A DNA stretch of 53,488 nucleotides from Butyrivibrio sp. M55 (GCF_900116865.1 NZ_FPCD01000021.1:1-53488), one strand, 5' to 3'. Shown: positions 7,345-17,214, counted from the first letter of the stretch. Notes: generated from the sequence alone by a model not told the origin. Translations and numbers: made by a program.

Positions 7345-8223
7345 ATGCTCTGGATAGGACTTGTCTTATTCTACGGAATAGTAAAAGGATTCCGTGATGT
7401 TGTAAAAAAGAAAGCGCTGACGAAAAATACCGTAATGGAAGTTCTTTTTGTATATACCTTCCTTACGTTTCTGTTTTGTATTCCGGAGGCTCCTGCAGCA
7501 TTTAATGGAATGCCGACCAGATATTTTTTCCTGATTGCAATAAAAAGTTTCGTGATCTTCATCGCCTGGATATGCTCATTTAAATCACTGGACAATATTC
7601 CAATCAGTATTTACGGTGTTCTTGACCTATCAAGAATTCTCTTTTCCACGGCATTCGGAATATTTGTATTAAAAGAAAAAGGAACAATCTATTCAACACT
7701 GGGGCTTATCCTCATACTCTTCGGCCTCATATTCTTAAAAGTATATCCGGAACTTAAAATGCGTTCGGAAAAAGGCGATTCCTTCAAGGCAGAAAAAATA
7801 CCACCCATATATGTATGGATGGTCCTTGCTTCCTGTATCTGCAACGCGATATCCGGATGCCTTGATAAAATATACATGAGAGATATCAATTCGTCTCAGC
7901 TTCAGTTTTGGTATATGTTTTATCTTGTAATCTTCTACGGCCTTTATTTTGTTGTTAGACGCATCAAGATAAGCGCTTCCGTCTGGAAAAACGGCTGGAT
8001 CTGGATACTCAGTTTCCTGTTCTTTATTGCTGACAAAGCGCTGTTTATCGCCAATTCCTTCGCTGATTCAAAGGTCATAATAATGACGCTTCTTAAACAA
8101 TCCGCCTGCATCATCTCAATTATCTGCGGAAAGTTTATATTCAAGGAAAAGAACATAGGCTACAAGATCTTTTGCGCCGCAATCATACTTGTAGGTCTTG
8201 TTGTAAGCATGATTGGGCAATAA
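7345..8223 (+). CDS. EamA/DMT-superfamily transporter
   Basis: 292 residues, about ten transmembrane helices arranged as two similar halves of five, the drug/metabolite transporter fold. The region after helix four (ILFSTAFGIFVLKEKGT) and its second-half counterpart (IICGKFIFKEKNIG) show the typical EamA 'F-KE' feature. The substrate cannot be told from sequence; family members export amino acids, metabolites or drugs. AAGGAG is 11 bases before ATG, and a perfect TATAAT at 7279-7284 lies about 60 bases upstream without a good -35. It is a lone gene, divergent from hipBA and convergent with the GyrI-like gene. Confidence 0.8.
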   Translation: MLWIGLVLFYGIVKGFRDVVKKKALTKNTVMEVLFVYTFLTFLFCIPEAPAAFNGMPTRYFFLIAIKSFVIFIAWICSFKSLDNIPISIYGVLDLSRILFSTAFGIFVLKEKGTIYSTLGLILILFGLIFLKVYPELKMRSEKGDSFKAEKIPPIYVWMVLASCICNAISGCLDKIYMRDINSSQLQFWYMFYLVIFYGLYFVVRRIKISASVWKNGWIWILSFLFFIADKALFIANSFADSKVIIMTLLKQSACIISIICGKFIFKEKNIGYKIFCAAIILVGLVVSMIGQ

Positions 8224-8261
8224 AAAGGTAGGCTGTTTTCATTACATCAAGTTTGTTTTTG

Positions 8262-8909
8262 TCAAATGTGTTTTTCTCGAATAGGATGTCTAATTACAGT
8301 TTTCAGCTTCTCCGGAGCAACTTTCCTGGCATCACTCAGATAAATTTCATGATGCAGACGCTTATCCGTAATATCCGGTTCATAACCTTGCTGTTCAATG
8401 AACTCATGCATCATAGTAACCGTATCAGGTTCATCATCATAAGAACCTATATGCATACACTGCACGCATAGCCCTTCTTCAACTGTCAGAAACTCAACGT
8501 TAGAAAAGTCCAGCTTTTTCTTTTCTGTTGCTTCGTTCACAGCCCATCTAAAATCATCTTCAGTCACAAAATCAGGAACACGGATCACAGAAATCCAATG
8601 AAATTTTTCTTTATGTGCATAGTCAATCCCATCTACACCGTTCTGCCACCAGAATCCTTCCAGTGGCGGAACAACATAATCAAAATATCCATCAATCCGA
8701 TGATTGCCTTTTTTGCTCATCTTGATTGTAAAGGCTATAGCATACAATAGTCTGATAGCCGCCTTGTAATCACCGTCTTCATCATTAGGGTCACCCAGGC
8801 CACGAACTGCAATATAATTCATCTTTGGAATCGAAACAATTGTAGGCTTCGCCTTTGGAATATAAAACTCTTTATATTCTTTCTTATAGTCAAAAGCCAC
8901 AGTTCTCAC
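8262..8909 (-). CDS. GyrI-like small-molecule-binding domain protein
   Basis: 215 residues, stand-alone GyrI-like (AraC effector-binding/SOUL-type) domain. It begins DYKKEYKEFYIPKAKP and contains the MNYIAVRGLGDPN strand typical of this family and a conserved ERxxWxxP-like aromatic region (PPLEGFWWQNG). Relatives bind hydrophobic or cationic compounds and some hydrolyse cyclopropanoid toxins. The start is GTG at 8909, overlapping the previous stop in GTGA, so it is coupled to the DUF3795 gene. It is the last gene of the WYL-YjbR-DUF3795-GyrI operon, which looks like a small stress-response unit; ligand unknown. Confidence 0.75.
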   Translation of the reverse strand: MRTVAFDYKKEYKEFYIPKAKPTIVSIPKMNYIAVRGLGDPNDEDGDYKAAIRLLYAIAFTIKMSKKGNHRIDGYFDYVVPPLEGFWWQNGVDGIDYAHKEKFHWISVIRVPDFVTEDDFRWAVNEATEKKKLDFSNVEFLTVEEGLCVQCMHIGSYDDEPDTVTMMHEFIEQQGYEPDITDKRLHHEIYLSDARKVAPEKLKTVIRHPIREKHI

Positions 8910-9196
8910 CCCCTAAGTCGCTTTACTCTCTCATCCACGTTTTTCATAAATTCTTCCATCGACATGCTCGGATCCTTTGTTCTCAATATCAGAGCACACG
9001 GTAACTTATCACACTCTCCGCAGGAATGAAAACCATTCTGAATCCTACAACAATAATATATGGAACACTCTTTTCCTTCCGGCGCATGAAACACCTTGCC
9101 GCACACGGCATTGCACCCCTTACATATTTCTCCATAGCAGTAGCATGTACTACAATCTGCTCCACAACAACTGATCATTTCGTTATGGTTACTCAT
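8906..9196 (-). CDS. DUF3795 cysteine-rich protein
   Basis: 96 residues with an unusual density of cysteines in the first two thirds (CCGADCSTCYCYGEICKGC, later CGECDKLPC), the pattern of DUF3795, probably a metal-binding fold. No biochemical role is established. The start was placed at the ATG at 9196, which overlaps the stop of the YjbR gene (ATGAGTAA) and has AAGGAG ten bases upstream; the longer frame reaching 9238 lies inside the YjbR gene. It overlaps the GyrI-like gene by four bases downstream. Confidence 0.8.
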   Translation of the reverse strand: MSNHNEMISCCGADCSTCYCYGEICKGCNAVCGKVFHAPEGKECSIYYCCRIQNGFHSCGECDKLPCALILRTKDPSMSMEEFMKNVDERVKRLRG

Positions 9197-9554
9197 CTCC
9201 CATAATCTCCTTTTGCTTTTTCTTACTAAGACTCCCAAGAACTATCTGATAAGCCTTATCAAGCATGTCTTTTAAGATGTCATCCGGCACCTCTCCATCT
9301 GCATTTACTGAATTCCAATGTTGCTTGTTCATATAATAGCCGGGAATTATGTCTTCATACTGCTTCCGCCAGAAATCCCCCTCCATCGGCTCCAATTTTA
9401 GAGTTATATAATATGGCTTGTCATCAGCATCCAAACATATTGCAGCAAACATCTTTCCTCCGATTTGAAATCGAATCCAGTTCCAATCCTTCTGCAAATC
9501 TTTGGTCACACCTGCTTTTCCCATAAGATACTCTTCAATCCAAGGATATTTCAT
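9189..9554 (-). CDS. MmcQ/YjbR family protein
   Basis: 121 residues, full length for the MmcQ/YjbR family. It contains the family's WNWIRFQIGGKMFAAI core and the MNKQHWNSV motif near residue 80. The fold resembles the CyaY-like double-wing DNA-binding domain, but no activity is established. It lies four bases after the WYL regulator gene and overlaps the DUF3795 gene by eight bases, so the four genes form one operon. Confidence 0.85.
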   Translation of the reverse strand: MKYPWIEEYLMGKAGVTKDLQKDWNWIRFQIGGKMFAAICLDADDKPYYITLKLEPMEGDFWRKQYEDIIPGYYMNKQHWNSVNADGEVPDDILKDMLDKAYQIVLGSLSKKKQKEIMGDE

Positions 9555-9558
9555 GCCG

Positions 9559-10470
9559 TTATTTCCTCCTATAATTCCGTATCATAGCTTCAATCATGAT
9601 TCTGATTTTCTCACGAACTTCCTTAGGTTCAATCACTTCTGCCTTATCTCCGAAAGTCAATATCCAGGTAATCAGATTCTCTATATCCGTATAGTCTGCT
9701 GTAAAGAGAAGCCTACCATCATCATTCTCCTTAAAACATGAAGTCCCGAATTCTTCCACCAATCGCCACTTCTGATCAGGTTCAAACAAGACCTTCACTT
9801 TTATCCCGCCGGGAAAGATTTTCTCATTAGAAAGATCAGGCATTGATGCCTCTCTGCATACAAAAGCCTTGTCTGTTACACAAACTTTATCCATACGATT
9901 AAGCTTGAACAACCTATAGTCCTTTCTTTTCAAACACCAGCCCCACAAATACCAACTCGACCATCTAAAAACCAGATAATATGGTTCAACCGTCCGCTCA
10001 CTCTCACCAGATGGAGCATAATACCTAAACCTAACCAAATGCCTATCTCCAATTGCAGCCTGTATAATCTCAATCTTTGGAGCCAGCGATTCTCTATACC
10101 ACGAAGAAAGATCAATCAGTATAGAATCTCTGCCGGTGATAAACTCAGACGATCCCACCTGAATCTTTTCCATCAGTTGACCGTAATATCGACTCCCACT
10201 CACACTGTCCAGACTACGAAGTCCAGCAAGTATCACCTGCATATCTTTGGATGTCAAAAGCGTCCTGTCCATACGGTACCCATCCATAATTGAGATACCG
10301 CCACCAATCCCCTGCATCGTACGAATCGGTATTCCTGCTTTGCAAAGTGTTTCAATATCCCTGCCTATTGTCCTTCTGGATACCTCAAAATGCTCTGCAA
10401 GCTCAGGGGCTGTTATCATATCTTTTTGCAACAGTATCGATAGTATTCCGATCAGCCTGTCAATCTTCAT
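9559..10470 (-). CDS. YafY-type HTH-WYL transcriptional regulator
   Basis: 303 residues: N-terminal HTH_11 winged helix (about 1-60, TAPELAEHFEVSRRTIGRDI), then a WYL domain (about 140-210, with RYYAPSGE and a WYLWGWC segment) and a C-terminal WCX-like extension. WYL regulators sense nucleotides or nucleic-acid fragments and often respond to DNA damage. It is first in the operon of YjbR, DUF3795 and GyrI-like genes, a combination suggesting a detoxification or stress response. A perfect 10-bp inverted repeat at 10503-10528 directly upstream is a likely autoregulatory site. Confidence 0.85.
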   Translation of the reverse strand: MKIDRLIGILSILLQKDMITAPELAEHFEVSRRTIGRDIETLCKAGIPIRTMQGIGGGISIMDGYRMDRTLLTSKDMQVILAGLRSLDSVSGSRYYGQLMEKIQVGSSEFITGRDSILIDLSSWYRESLAPKIEIIQAAIGDRHLVRFRYYAPSGESERTVEPYYLVFRWSSWYLWGWCLKRKDYRLFKLNRMDKVCVTDKAFVCREASMPDLSNEKIFPGGIKVKVLFEPDQKWRLVEEFGTSCFKENDDGRLLFTADYTDIENLITWILTFGDKAEVIEPKEVREKIRIMIEAMIRNYRRK

Positions 10471-10502
10471 ATGCTCACCTTTCCTATTTATCCTACCAAG
10501 TA

Positions 10503-10528
10503 AAACAAGACAATAGTATGTCTTGTTT
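10503..10528. promoter_or_regulatory. Perfect inverted repeat, probable WYL-regulator operator
   Basis: AAACAAGACA (10503-10512) and TGTCTTGTTT (10519-10528) are exact reverse complements separated by six bases. On the minus strand TTGTCT in the site sits about 15 bp before GATAAA-like sequence, so the palindrome overlaps the likely -35 of the operon. No T run follows either side, which argues against a terminator. Confidence 0.6.
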
Positions 10529-10593
10529 CTATTTTAGCGTCGCCCACATTCTTTTTGCTACTTTATTTTCTACTTTAATCTACCAGGCCATAG

Positions 10594-10622
10594 AAAAAGC
10601 ACCCTGCATCATGCAGAGTGCT
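10594..10622 (-). terminator. Terminator of the trp operon
   Basis: Minus strand: AGCAC-(T)CTGCAT pairs with ATGCAG-(G)GTGCT and is followed by a T run (10598-10594). It begins 20 bases after the trpA stop. Confidence 0.85.
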
Positions 10623-10641
10623 CTCATAATTCATCAGAAGA

Positions 10642-11409
10642 TTACAGCGCTTCCTTCATTGACTTCACATACTCTCCGACATACTTCGGAGCTTCTTTTC
10701 CGTACTTCTCAAGAATCTTGATTATAGCGGAACCTACGATTGCACCGTCAGATACTGCTGCCATCTTGGCTGCCTGCTCGGGTGTTGAGATTCCAAAGCC
10801 GATTGCGCAAGGAACATCGGTGTTCTCACGAATAACTTTTACGATTGATGCAAGGTCTGTCTTAATCTCAGATCTTGTTCCTGTTACACCAAGGCTCGAT
10901 ACGATGTAGATAAAGCCCTGTGCTTCTTTTGCAATCATTGAGATTCTGTTCTCGGATGTTGGTGCGATAAGGGAAATGAGGTCCACTCCGTATTTATCGC
11001 AGACAGGAGAAAACTCCTCTTTTTCCTCAAACGGAAGATCGGGAAGGATGATTCCGTCTACTCCCGTCTCTTTGCAGAGCGAGATGAATTTCTCAGAACC
11101 ATATGAAAATACTACGTTTGCATAAGTCATAAACACAAAAGGTGTATCTGTTTCTTTTCTAAGTTCCCTTACAAGGTCAAAAACCTTGTCTGTTGTAACG
11201 CCGCCCGCGAGTGCGCGTATATTTGCACCCTGAATTACAGGTCCCTCAGCTGTGGGATCGGAAAAAGGGATTCCTAGCTCAATAAGATCTGCGCCGTTTT
11301 TGCAGGCTTCAAGAACAACTTTCTTGGTGGTCTCAAGGTCGGGATCTCCACATGTAATGAAGGCGATGAATGCCTTGCCGTTTTCAAATGCTTTTTTAAT
11401 GTTACTCAT
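10642..11409 (-). CDS. trpA: Tryptophan synthase alpha subunit
   Basis: 255 residues, a TIM barrel that cleaves indole-3-glycerol phosphate to indole and glyceraldehyde 3-phosphate; indole is channelled to TrpB. The signature [17 protein letters not shown] (about 43-59) holds the catalytic Glu, and the second catalytic Asp lies at the position expected after it. Later GFGIS and the phosphate-binding GSAI segment are present. ATG overlaps the trpB stop by eight bases (ATGAGTAA). It is the last gene of trpEGDCFBA. Confidence 0.97.
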   Translation of the reverse strand: MSNIKKAFENGKAFIAFITCGDPDLETTKKVVLEACKNGADLIELGIPFSDPTAEGPVIQGANIRALAGGVTTDKVFDLVRELRKETDTPFVFMTYANVVFSYGSEKFISLCKETGVDGIILPDLPFEEKEEFSPVCDKYGVDLISLIAPTSENRISMIAKEAQGFIYIVSSLGVTGTRSEIKTDLASIVKVIRENTDVPCAIGFGISTPEQAAKMAAVSDGAIVGSAIIKILEKYGKEAPKYVGEYVKSMKEAL

Positions 11410-12592
11410 GGATATCCTCCCCTCTGTAGCGAGCGATTGCTGCGCAGTCCTTATCTCCTCTTCCGGAGATTGTTATAACAATGATCTTGTCCTTGTCATA
11501 CTCTTTTGCGATCTTCATTGCATAAGCAACCGCATGAGCTGACTCAATTGCAGGGATTATTCCCTCTGTGCGTGAAAGATATTCAAAAGCATTTACGGCC
11601 TCATCGTCAGTCACAGGCACGTACTCGGCTCTCTTGATATCGTGAAGATATGCGTGCTCAGGTCCGACACCGGGATAATCAAGTCCTGCGGAAATCGAGT
11701 AAACAGGCGCAATCTGTCCGTACTCATCCTGGCAGAAGTATGACTTCATTCCGTGGAAAATTCCTACGCTACCTGTATTAACGGTCGCTGCAGTCTCGAA
11801 AGTATCGATTCCACGTCCTGCTGCCTCGCAGCCGATAAGCCTGACTTCCTTATCTTCTATAAAGTTATAGAAACTTCCGATAGCGTTCGATCCGCCGCCG
11901 ACGCAGGCAATAACCGCATCGGGAAGCCTTCCCTCTTTTTCAAGGATCTGCTGTTTGGTCTCCTTTGAGATAACAGACTGGAAATCTCTTACAATTGTGG
12001 GGAACGGATGAGGTCCCATGACCGATCCCAGGCAATAATGCGTATCGTCAATCCTGGAAGTCCACTCTCTCATAGCCTCTGATACGGCGTCCTTAAGTGT
12101 TGCAGTTCCTGACTTAACAGGAATAACTTCTGCGCCGAGAAGTCTCATTCTGTACACGTTAAGAGCCTGTCTCTTCGTGTCCTCTTCTCCCATAAAAACA
12201 ACGCATTCCATGCCCATAAGAGCCGCAGCCGTAGCTGTTGCAACACCATGCTGTCCTGCGCCCGTCTCAGCTATGAGCCTTGTTTTTCCCATTTTTTTGG
12301 CCAAAAGAGCCTGTCCGAGAACGTTATTTATCTTATGAGAGCCTGTGTGGTTGAGATCCTCTCTCTTAAGATAGATCTTTGCTCCGCCAAGGTCTTTTGT
12401 CATCTTCTCTGCGTAGTAAAAACGTGAAGGTCTTCCCGCATATTCATTCAAAAGTTCTGTGAGCTCTGCGTTGAACTCAGGATCGTTCTTGTAATGATTG
12501 TAAGCTTCTTCAAGCTCTATTACTGCATTCATAAGTGTCTCGGGTATATACTGTCCGCCGTGTATACCGAAACGTCCATTTTTATTGGTCAT
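11402..12592 (-). CDS. trpB: Tryptophan synthase beta subunit
   Basis: 396 residues. PLP enzyme joining indole and serine to make tryptophan. The PLP lysine lies in [11 protein letters not shown], the phosphate-binding loop in [10 protein letters not shown], and the GAGQHG segment is intact. The start was placed at MTNKNGRFG: the upstream frame reads through the ribosome site AAAGGATG, so the in-frame ATG at 12607 is not the start. The N-terminus ([16 protein letters not shown]) is that of TrpB1, the partner of TrpA. Confidence 0.97.
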   Translation of the reverse strand: MTNKNGRFGIHGGQYIPETLMNAVIELEEAYNHYKNDPEFNAELTELLNEYAGRPSRFYYAEKMTKDLGGAKIYLKREDLNHTGSHKINNVLGQALLAKKMGKTRLIAETGAGQHGVATATAAALMGMECVVFMGEEDTKRQALNVYRMRLLGAEVIPVKSGTATLKDAVSEAMREWTSRIDDTHYCLGSVMGPHPFPTIVRDFQSVISKETKQQILEKEGRLPDAVIACVGGGSNAIGSFYNFIEDKEVRLIGCEAAGRGIDTFETAATVNTGSVGIFHGMKSYFCQDEYGQIAPVYSISAGLDYPGVGPEHAYLHDIKRAEYVPVTDDEAVNAFEYLSRTEGIIPAIESAHAVAYAMKIAKEYDKDKIIVITISGRGDKDCAAIARYRGEDIHE

Positions 12593-12654
12593 GGTACATC
12601 CTTTCACAAAACATGTTTTTTATATTCATGTAACCGCAGGTTTCTGCGCTTCTC

Positions 12655-13278
12655 TCAGCAATTTCTTACGTTTTCGACAAATCTTTCCATCTTGCTTCTG
12701 TCTTTTTTGCCGTCAGTTTCTATTCCCGAGCTTACATCAACCGCATAAGGTGCCACCGCCCTTACAGCTTCCGCTACGTTTTCGGGATAAAGACCTCCCG
12801 CGAGGAAAAAATCTCTTTTCACCCCTTCAAGTATCTTCCAGTCAAACGCTTTTCCCGTTCCCTGGCCTGAATCGATAAGCACGTAGTCGGCATCGGAAGC
12901 CTCGATATCTGCTATATCTTCGCTACTCTTCACCTGAAAAGCCTTAATAACAGGCTTATCTGTCAGCTTCCTAAGCTTTGCGATGTAGCTGTTATCTTCG
13001 CTTCCATGGAGCTGCGCGATATCGATCACATCATTATTCAAAAGATCTGCGACAACTTCCGCATCTTCGTCAACAAAGACTCCAACCGCCTTTATCTGTG
13101 GATCAAGCAGCTTCTTAAGCTCTGCTGCCTTGTCCTTGCCAACATTCCTTTTACTCTTTTCCCATATGACAAAACCGATGAACTCGGGCTTTAACGCATT
13201 CGCAGCTTCTATGTCCGAAACCGTCGAAAGCCCGCACAGTTTTATCTTAGGGCACTTATATCTGTTATCTTCTGCCAT
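12655..13278 (-). CDS. trpF: Phosphoribosylanthranilate isomerase
   Basis: 207 residues, stand-alone TIM barrel. KLCGL near the N-terminus carries the catalytic Cys, and AVDVSSGIE near the C-terminus carries the general-acid Asp and phosphate-binding glycine; FLAGGLYPENV is also typical. The start was placed at the ATG at 13278, preceded by AAGGAA at seven bases; the longer frame would start with GTG at 13302 without a good site. It lies 72 bases after trpC, the largest gap inside the operon, and 62 bases before trpB. Confidence 0.95.
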   Translation of the reverse strand: MAEDNRYKCPKIKLCGLSTVSDIEAANALKPEFIGFVIWEKSKRNVGKDKAAELKKLLDPQIKAVGVFVDEDAEVVADLLNNDVIDIAQLHGSEDNSYIAKLRKLTDKPVIKAFQVKSSEDIADIEASDADYVLIDSGQGTGKAFDWKILEGVKRDFFLAGGLYPENVAEAVRAVAPYAVDVSSGIETDGKKDRSKMERFVENVRNC

Positions 13279-13350
13279 AGCATTTTCCTTAATTAAAGAC
13301 ACCTCTATTGAAACCCTCGTTAATTCTTGCGAATTCGCTGTCTTCCAAGC

Positions 13351-14133
13351 TTATCTTATGCCTTTCAGCTCATCAAGCTTAGCTTTCTTATCAGCAGCCC
13401 TCATCAGCGTTTCGCCTATAAGCACCGCATCCGCGCCGATTTCTCTAAGCTTTGCCACATCTTCCGCCGTCTTTACGCCGCTCTCGGAAACAAAGACAGA
13501 ACTTGAAGGAATTATCTTTCTAAGTCTTTCACTGTTTGATGTATCAACGCTAAAGTCCTTGAGGTTGCGATTATTTACACCGATTATGGAAGCACCGAGT
13601 GAAACAGCTCTTTTGGCCTCTTCCTCATCGTGAGTCTCAACAAGAGCGGAAAGCCCAAGGTCGTTACATATTCCAAGATACTTCTCTATTGCCGCGTCAT
13701 CAAGGATTGAGCAGATGAGAAGAACCGCCGAAGCGCCGAGCACTTTTGCTTCGTAGATCATGTACTCATCTACCGTGAAATCTTTTCTGATGCATGGAAT
13801 TCCTACCGTCTCGGTGATTTCCTTAAGATACTCATCTTTTCCCAGGAACCACTTAGGCTCAGTGAGTACGGAAATGCAGTCAGCGCCTGCTTTCTCATAC
13901 TCTTTTGCAATCTCCAGATAAGGAAATTCCTCAGCGATTATACCCTTTGAAGGAGAAGCTTTTTTACACTCGCAGATAAAAGAAATATCATCACGCCTAA
14001 GGTTCTTCTCAAACCGGAAATCTCCCTTGGGCATCGCAAGTGCCTTCTGCTTTACCTCTTCCAAAGAAACTTTCTCTTTGGCTATATCAACTCGTTTTCT
14101 CGCATATGCTGCGAGTTCATCCAAAATAGTCAT
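13351..14133 (-). CDS. trpC: Indole-3-glycerol phosphate synthase
   Basis: 260 residues, TIM barrel catalysing ring closure of CdRP to indole-3-glycerol phosphate. Catalytic residues are visible in order: ECKKASPSKG (Glu, Lys), KDF after IRKDFTVD, LIGVNNRNL, and VSESGVK. It is a monofunctional enzyme, not fused to trpF as in enterics. It lies six bases after trpD. Confidence 0.96.
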   Translation of the reverse strand: MTILDELAAYARKRVDIAKEKVSLEEVKQKALAMPKGDFRFEKNLRRDDISFICECKKASPSKGIIAEEFPYLEIAKEYEKAGADCISVLTEPKWFLGKDEYLKEITETVGIPCIRKDFTVDEYMIYEAKVLGASAVLLICSILDDAAIEKYLGICNDLGLSALVETHDEEEAKRAVSLGASIIGVNNRNLKDFSVDTSNSERLRKIIPSSSVFVSESGVKTAEDVAKLREIGADAVLIGETLMRAADKKAKLDELKGIR

Positions 14134-14139
14134 AGTTAT

Positions 14140-15156
14140 TTACCTGTTACTTACTTCAATAAGTTTCTCAAGTGTCTCGTATGCTTTGCCTGAATCAATA
14201 AGCTCTGCCGCAAGCTTAACTCCTGCTTCGAAGGTGTCTGCCTTTCCACCGATGTAAAGAGATGCACCGGCATTTAAAAGAACCGCATCGCGCTTAGGTC
14301 CCTTCTCGCCCTTTAAGATTTTTCTTGTGATTTCGGCATTCTCATCGGGTGTTCCGCCTACAAGGTCCTCTTTCTTGCATGTTGCAAGTCCGAAATCCTC
14401 AGGCTTTATAACATATGATTTGTACCATCCGTCTCTGATCTCGCAGATTGTTGTCGGAGCGCTGAGTGAGATCTCATCGAGCTTGTCCTGTCCGTAAACT
14501 ACCATACCTCTCTCAACTCCGAGACTTACAAGAACTCTTGCAAGGGGCTCAACAAGGTACTCATCATAAACACCAAGGAGCTGCATCTTGGGTGATCCGG
14601 GATTTGTAAGAGGTCCGAGAATGTTGAACACTGTTCTGAATCCAAGCTCTTTTCTGATGGCTCCCACATACTTCATTGATGCGTGATATTTCTGAGCAAA
14701 GAAGAAGCACATTCCCGCTTCCTTTAAAAGTTCGATACATTTCTCGGGATCCTGCTGAATGTTTACTCCAAGTGCCTCAAGGCAGTCAGCTGTTCCGCAC
14801 TTTGAAGAAGCTGCTCTGTTTCCGTGCTTTGCAACTTTCATTCCGCCTGCTGCCGCAACAAGTGCAGAAGTAGTTGAAATGTTAAAGCTCTGAGCGTTGT
14901 CTCCGCCTGTTCCTACGATCTCGAAGATATCCATTCCCGTATCAACTTTGGTCGCATGGTCTCTCATAGCTGCGGCGCAACCTGCGATCTCATCTGTTGT
15001 CTCAGCCTTAGCTGACTTTGTGGAAAGAGCTGACAAAAAAGCTGCATTCTGTGTAGGTGTTGTCTCTCCTCCCATGATCTCGTTCATTACTGCATAAGCC
15101 TCATCATATGTAAGGTCTTCTTTGTTTACGATTTTTACTATTGCTTCTTTGATCAT
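14140..15156 (-). CDS. trpD: Anthranilate phosphoribosyltransferase
   Basis: 338 residues. It transfers phosphoribose from PRPP to anthranilate. The PRPP-binding GTGGD and the SFNISTTSA loop lie near residues 82-97, then [21 protein letters not shown], the family signature with Cys replacing the usual Ser in SKSGSAD-like positions. It is a separate protein, not fused to trpG. It begins 22 bases after trpG. Confidence 0.96.
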   Translation of the reverse strand: MIKEAIVKIVNKEDLTYDEAYAVMNEIMGGETTPTQNAAFLSALSTKSAKAETTDEIAGCAAAMRDHATKVDTGMDIFEIVGTGGDNAQSFNISTTSALVAAAGGMKVAKHGNRAASSKCGTADCLEALGVNIQQDPEKCIELLKEAGMCFFFAQKYHASMKYVGAIRKELGFRTVFNILGPLTNPGSPKMQLLGVYDEYLVEPLARVLVSLGVERGMVVYGQDKLDEISLSAPTTICEIRDGWYKSYVIKPEDFGLATCKKEDLVGGTPDENAEITRKILKGEKGPKRDAVLLNAGASLYIGGKADTFEAGVKLAAELIDSGKAYETLEKLIEVSNR

Positions 15157-15178
15157 TGCTATTGCCTCCTGTTATATC

Positions 15179-15748
15179 TTAAATATTTCTAATAAAGTTC
15201 TTTAACATCTCTTTTCCCTCGGGAGTCATTATTGACTCGGGATGGAACTGCACTCCATAAATAGGATACTCTTTGTGCTGAACTGCCATTATCTCTCCGT
15301 CGTCAGTCTTTGCAACAACTTCAAGGCACTCAGGCATTGTCTTTTCGTCTGCAGCAAGTGAGTGATATCTTGCTACGCTTACCTTTTCGGGAAGCCCCTT
15401 GAACAAAGGACATTCCGCATAAAAAGATATTGTCGATTCCTTGCCGTGCATCAGTTCTTTTGCATATGTGATCGTAGCACCGAACGCCATGCAGATTGCC
15501 TGATGTCCGAGACACACGCCAAGTGTCGGGATTTCTTTTCCAAGCTCTTTTGCCGCTTCAACTATTATTCCCGCATCCTCAGGTCTTCCGGGACCCGGCG
15601 AAATGATAAGTCTGTCCGGCTTAAGCGCCCTTATCTCATCAATCGTAAGTTCGTCGTTTCTGATTACTTTGATGTCAGGCTCTATCTCACCTATCATCTG
15701 ATACAGATTATAGGAAAAACTGTCATAGTTATCTATCAGTAAGACCAT
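15179..15748 (-). CDS. trpG: Anthranilate synthase component II (glutamine amidotransferase)
   Basis: 189 residues, class I glutamine amidotransferase that supplies ammonia to TrpE. The nucleophile C79 lies in GVCLGHQAI, SPGPGRPEDAG is the oxyanion-region motif and HPES near the end holds the catalytic His-Glu. The start was chosen at the ATG at 15748 (AGGAGG seven bases upstream), which overlaps the trpE stop by one base (TGATG). As in many Firmicutes this protein could also serve para-aminobenzoate synthesis, though no pabB is in the window. Confidence 0.95.
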   Translation of the reverse strand: MVLLIDNYDSFSYNLYQMIGEIEPDIKVIRNDELTIDEIRALKPDRLIISPGPGRPEDAGIIVEAAKELGKEIPTLGVCLGHQAICMAFGATITYAKELMHGKESTISFYAECPLFKGLPEKVSVARYHSLAADEKTMPECLEVVAKTDDGEIMAVQHKEYPIYGVQFHPESIMTPEGKEMLKNFIRNI

Positions 15749-17214
15749 CACTCCACCTCCTGTGAAAGCTCAAGTGCTCTGAGTGAAGCCTTTGCCTTGT
15801 TGAGGCACTCCTCATACTCTTTCTCCGGATTGGAATCGGCCACGATGCCGGCTCCACTTCGAACGAACACTTTGCCGTTCTTCTTATAAACAATCCTTAT
15901 GGCGATACATGTGTCCATGTTGCCTGTAAAATCAATATATCCAACAGCGCCGCCGTAAATTCCGCGCTTGTTGTTCTCAAGTTCTCCGATAAGCTTACAT
16001 GCTTTGATCTTGGGGGCTCCCGAAAGTGTTCCTGCGGGAAGTACCGCATTTACCGCATCTATGGCATCAAACTCTTTTCTGATGATTCCGCGTACCGTTG
16101 AACCGATGTGCATTACATGTGAGTATCTTGTGATCTCGTGGAGCTTTTCAACTTCAACGCTGCCAAACTCGCTTATCTTACCAAGATCGTTTCTTCCAAG
16201 GTCAACGAGCATGTTATGCTCAGCAAGTTCTTTTTTATCCGCAAGAAGCTCTTTTTCAAGGGCTTTGTCCTCTTCCTCGGTCTCGCCTCTCTTCCTTGTT
16301 CCCGCAAGAGGGAAAGTATGAAGCACACCGTTTTCAAGCTTTACCAGTGTCTCAGGCGATGCCCCCGCAACTTCCACGTCTGTTCCGGAAAAATAGAACA
16401 TGTAGGGCGAAGGGTTGATCGTTCTGAGCATTCTGTATGTATTTAGAAGGCTTCCTTCGTAGTCTGCCGAGAGCCTGTTTGAAAGGACTATCTGGAAGAT
16501 ATCTCCCTCTTTAATGTGCCCCTTGGCTTTCTCAACCATGTCACAGTACTTTTCTTTGGTAAAAAGAGGTGTCACTTCGCCAAGAAGCTTTCCGGGCTTT
16601 TCGGTACTCTTTTCTCCCTTGTACAAAAGATCTTTTATCTTGCCGAGTTCTTCTTTTGCATTGCTATAGTTCTCTTCGATGTTGCCTTCTGTCTTGATGT
16701 TTATGATAAGGATTATCTTCTGTCTTACGTTGTCAAAGGCGATGACCTTGTCAAAGAGCATGAGGTCCAGATCCTTGAATGCATCGGTGTCTTCTACATT
16801 ACATCTTGCAGTCGGCTCGCAATATCCGAAGTAGTCATAAGAGAAATATCCTACAAGTCCGCCTGTAAAAGAAGGAAGGTAATCAAATCTCGGGCTCTTG
16901 TACTTTGAAAGAATGTCTCGAAGGTATGCATCAGGCTTATCCGTTGTTACCTTGAGGTCTCCCGCAACAAGCTCGTTGTCCTTGCAGGTTATTTCCATCT
17001 TGGGATCATATCCCATAAATGTATATCTTCCCCAGGTTTCATCCGCCTGAGCCGACTCAAGCATATAGCAGTGAGTCGATACGTTCTTAAGTTTTCTCAT
17101 TGCTTCGATCGGAGTGATGAAATCCGACAAAAGTTCGCAGCTTACAGGGATCACATCGTAATCGCCCGCTGACGCTATCTTCTTCACTTCCTCAAACTCA
17201 GGTAAAATTTGCAT
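15748..17214 (-). CDS. trpE: Anthranilate synthase component I
   Basis: 488 residues, chorismate-utilising enzyme that makes anthranilate with TrpG and commits chorismate to tryptophan. The N-terminal regulatory site contains MLES (51-54), the counterpart of the LLES motif that binds feedback tryptophan. The C-terminal catalytic domain has the usual segments (GDIFQIVLSNR, AGTRKRG, LSGAPKIKA, RSGAGIVADS). The start was set at MQILPEF because AGGAGG stands seven bases before it; the frame extends upstream to 17241 through that site. First gene of the operon, behind a tryptophan T-box. Confidence 0.97.
   Translation of the reverse strand: MQILPEFEEVKKIASAGDYDVIPVSCELLSDFITPIEAMRKLKNVSTHCYMLESAQADETWGRYTFMGYDPKMEITCKDNELVAGDLKVTTDKPDAYLRDILSKYKSPRFDYLPSFTGGLVGYFSYDYFGYCEPTARCNVEDTDAFKDLDLMLFDKVIAFDNVRQKIILIINIKTEGNIEENYSNAKEELGKIKDLLYKGEKSTEKPGKLLGEVTPLFTKEKYCDMVEKAKGHIKEGDIFQIVLSNRLSADYEGSLLNTYRMLRTINPSPYMFYFSGTDVEVAGASPETLVKLENGVLHTFPLAGTRKRGETEEEDKALEKELLADKKELAEHNMLVDLGRNDLGKISEFGSVEVEKLHEITRYSHVMHIGSTVRGIIRKEFDAIDAVNAVLPAGTLSGAPKIKACKLIGELENNKRGIYGGAVGYIDFTGNMDTCIAIRIVYKKNGKVFVRSGAGIVADSNPEKEYEECLNKAKASLRALELSQEVE

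Noticed and set aside
10503..10528. Terminator
   Set aside because: The stem is perfect, but no T run follows on either strand and it lies upstream of a gene, so an operator is more likely.
10290..10721. 143-codon plus-strand frame across the WYL promoter and trpA end
   Set aside because: It crosses an operator, a terminator and two genes on the other strand without a ribosome site.
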